Assembly: GCF_030813495.1 (NCBI RefSeq)
Contig: NZ_JAUSUI010000011.1
Span: forward strand, 87,551 to 151,550
Length of the DNA stretch: 64,000 bases
Reading direction: 5' to 3'
Origin: Ancylobacter polymorphus
GTDB taxonomy: Bacteria > Pseudomonadota > Alphaproteobacteria > Rhizobiales > Xanthobacteraceae
Below the pieces are notes generated by a model. It did no database searches and had not been told where the DNA came from. It worked only from the letters and a program-made list of their open reading frames with translations. Positions 62,892 through 64,000 of the stretch are shown piece by piece (the first letter of the stretch is position 1; each line of letters starts with the position of its first letter). The position numbers were made by a program, and so were the translations under genes.

Positions 62892-63566
62892 TCACCGGCG
62901 CTGGAAGCTGCGCGAGCCGGTGTGCACAGTGCCGCCGGGGCCGACGACCGCGCGATTGGTCGTGCAGCCCTGTCCGGTGGCGCAGGTGCGCGTGCGCGCC
63001 GCCATGCCGCCATTCGGACCGGCTGTGACCCGGGTCGAGCTGCACGCGCCGCCGGTGCAGACGCGCGTCTGGGCCGTCGCGCCGCCGTAAACTCCGGTGG
63101 CGCTGCGGACTCCGACGCAGGCGCCGCCTGCGCAGGAAACCGAGCGGCTGGCCGACGTCACGCGCGCGGCGCCATAGGGCGGATAGCCGCCCCAGCGCCC
63201 GTACCAGGGATAGGCGACATAGTAGCGGTCCCAATAGGCGCGGTTGAACGTCACGACCGTGATGCCAAGCGCAGGCGCCACGGGCGCGGTCAATACGACC
63301 GGCGCCCCGCGATAGACCACTTGGATGTAATCTGCCGCCACCCATCCGCGATAAGGCCCGAAGCCGATGTCGCACCAGCTATAGCCGGCTACACAGCCGA
63401 AGGTGGTGATGGCGGCGCCTGCCGGCACCACGGTTACGGCGGGATAGACCGTCGACGGGCCGGCACGCAGATTGACATTGGTGACGGCGACAGAAGTGGT
63501 CGCGGCGCTGGCCGCCGATATGGCGGCAACGGTGAGCGCGGCAGCGAAGAGAAGCGTTCTGAACAT
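62892..63566 (-). CDS. Secreted bacterial SH3-domain protein with Cys-rich tandem repeats
   Basis: 224 residues. Signal peptide (MFRTLLFAAALTVAAISAAS) then a bacterial SH3 domain at about 25-85 (VTNVNLRAGPSTVYPAV, GYSWCDIGFGPYRGWVAADYI). A Tyr/Trp-rich linker (WDRYYVAYPWYGRWGG) and about three 25-residue repeats follow, each with a Cys pair four or five residues apart (CAGGAC, CTGGAC, CATGQGC). ATG 63566 is chosen because it begins the signal peptide; the upstream frame is spurious. Probably binds the cell wall. The motif shared with the response-regulator promoter lies about 100 bases upstream. Confidence 0.83.
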   Translation of the reverse strand: MFRTLLFAAALTVAAISAASAATTSVAVTNVNLRAGPSTVYPAVTVVPAGAAITTFGCVAGYSWCDIGFGPYRGWVAADYIQVVYRGAPVVLTAPVAPALGITVVTFNRAYWDRYYVAYPWYGRWGGYPPYGAARVTSASRSVSCAGGACVGVRSATGVYGGATAQTRVCTGGACSSTRVTAGPNGGMAARTRTCATGQGCTTNRAVVGPGGTVHTGSRSFQRR

Positions 63567-63930
63567 GGCGGAACCCCGATGCGCGCCGCCCGTAGGCAGC
63601 GTCTGTTTTTCCGCCACCCTGATAGGTCCCCGACCTCGCCTGCGTGTCTCGCGTCCGTTGCAGTTTGTGACAACGGAGGCGGAATGAGCGGGTGCCCGTA
63701 TCGCTGGCGATCGGATTCGGCCTCTTTGGCGGGCCGAGTCGCGTGGGGGATCGGCCGCCCTCACGCTGCGGAGGGTCTGGCAAGCCGCGGGAAGGGGCAC
63801 GAAGGCCGGTGGCCTCTGCCATCCGCCGAAGCATGGCCTAAGTTAGGACTGGCGGGAAATTAGGAGGGCGTCATCGCGCCGTGTGCGCGGGGGCTTTTGG
63901 GCTGCGCCCTGTTTTCCCGGGCTCAGACAG
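63567..63930. other. Region without a supported gene at the right edge
   Basis: Holds the promoter side of the SH3 gene, including GTTGCAGTTTGT at 63657-63668 (TCCGT-N5-TTTGT from 63654). No open frame here has a recognisable product; the long plus-strand frame across it is the shadow of the SH3 gene. Confidence 0.5.
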
Positions 63931-63970
63931 CAAAACCCCGCCTGTGAGGTGTCACGGGCGGGGTTTTGTT
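63931..63970. terminator. Strong bidirectional rho-independent terminator
   Basis: 12-bp perfect stem CAAAACCCCGCC (63931-63942) with GGCGGGGTTTTG (63957-63968), A-run before and T-run after, so it can act both ways. No gene in the window ends just before it; it probably serves a minus-strand gene beyond the window edge or a short transcript. Confidence 0.8.
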
Positions 63971-64000
63971 TGGGGTGTGAAGAAGTGTTTTGCTGTGCTT

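Overview
The window is a 64 kb piece of a high-GC chromosome from an alphaproteobacterium. A Hyphomicrobiales genus near Ancylobacter, Starkeya or Xanthobacter is my guess. The evidence is the GC-rich codon use, an ECF sigma/NrsF pair driving a bufferin operon, an ECF42/DGPF module, glutathione-dependent formaldehyde genes and long ATGA/GTGA-coupled operons. Lineage below class is not provable from the sequence alone.

Layout. 1-3.4 kb: large-subunit catalase (5' end outside the window), a cysteine hydrolase and exonuclease III. 3.4-6.9 kb: a minus-strand operon of a VOC protein, a BNR beta-propeller, a MoaD-like protein, a DGPF/YCII protein and an ECF42-type sigma factor. 7.0-11.4 kb: an SRPBCC protein, then an ECF sigma/NrsF pair divergent from a bufferin operon (DUF2282 peptide, DUF692 enzyme, DUF2063 partner, DoxX protein). 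Both sides of that divergent region carry the same GTAACA-N16-CGAA promoter.

11.4-44.9 kb is the main feature: a self-contained hybrid PKS/NRPS lipopeptide cluster in two divergent operons. The leftward operon has a type II thioesterase, an ABC exporter with a cyclic-nucleotide-binding domain, a FAAL-ACP loading protein and a 2981-residue KS-AT-ACP-aminotransferase-C-A-PCP-E megasynthase. The rightward arm has a phytanoyl-CoA-type dioxygenase, a small ABM-like protein with its own terminator, NRPS C-A-PCP, NRPS C-A-PCP-(degenerate C)-C-PCP-TE, a tripartite RND efflux system and an Sfp-type phosphopantetheinyl transferase. The logic is that of iturin/mycosubtilin-type assembly: a fatty acid is adenylated, extended once with malonyl-CoA, transaminated at the beta-keto carbon and passed to an NRPS. 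The inferred product is a short beta-amino-acyl lipopeptide with a D-configured first residue and a valine-like third residue.

44.9-52 kb: an OhrR/MarR regulator divergent from a secreted alpha/beta hydrolase with twin palindromic operators, frmR-frmA-frmB for formaldehyde detoxification, a GtrA-GT39 fusion and a divergent L,D-transpeptidase-like protein. 52.7-53.1 kb: tRNA-Ser(CGA) with a relic of a serine recombinase beside it. 53.1-64 kb: a CYTH-CHAD protein, a calcineurin-like phosphoesterase, a DevBCA-type exporter, a secreted Cys-rich protein, a response regulator/histidine kinase/Spy-like operon and an SH3 protein. The last two loci share a 12-bp promoter-region motif. No rRNA, insertion sequence or CRISPR array is seen.
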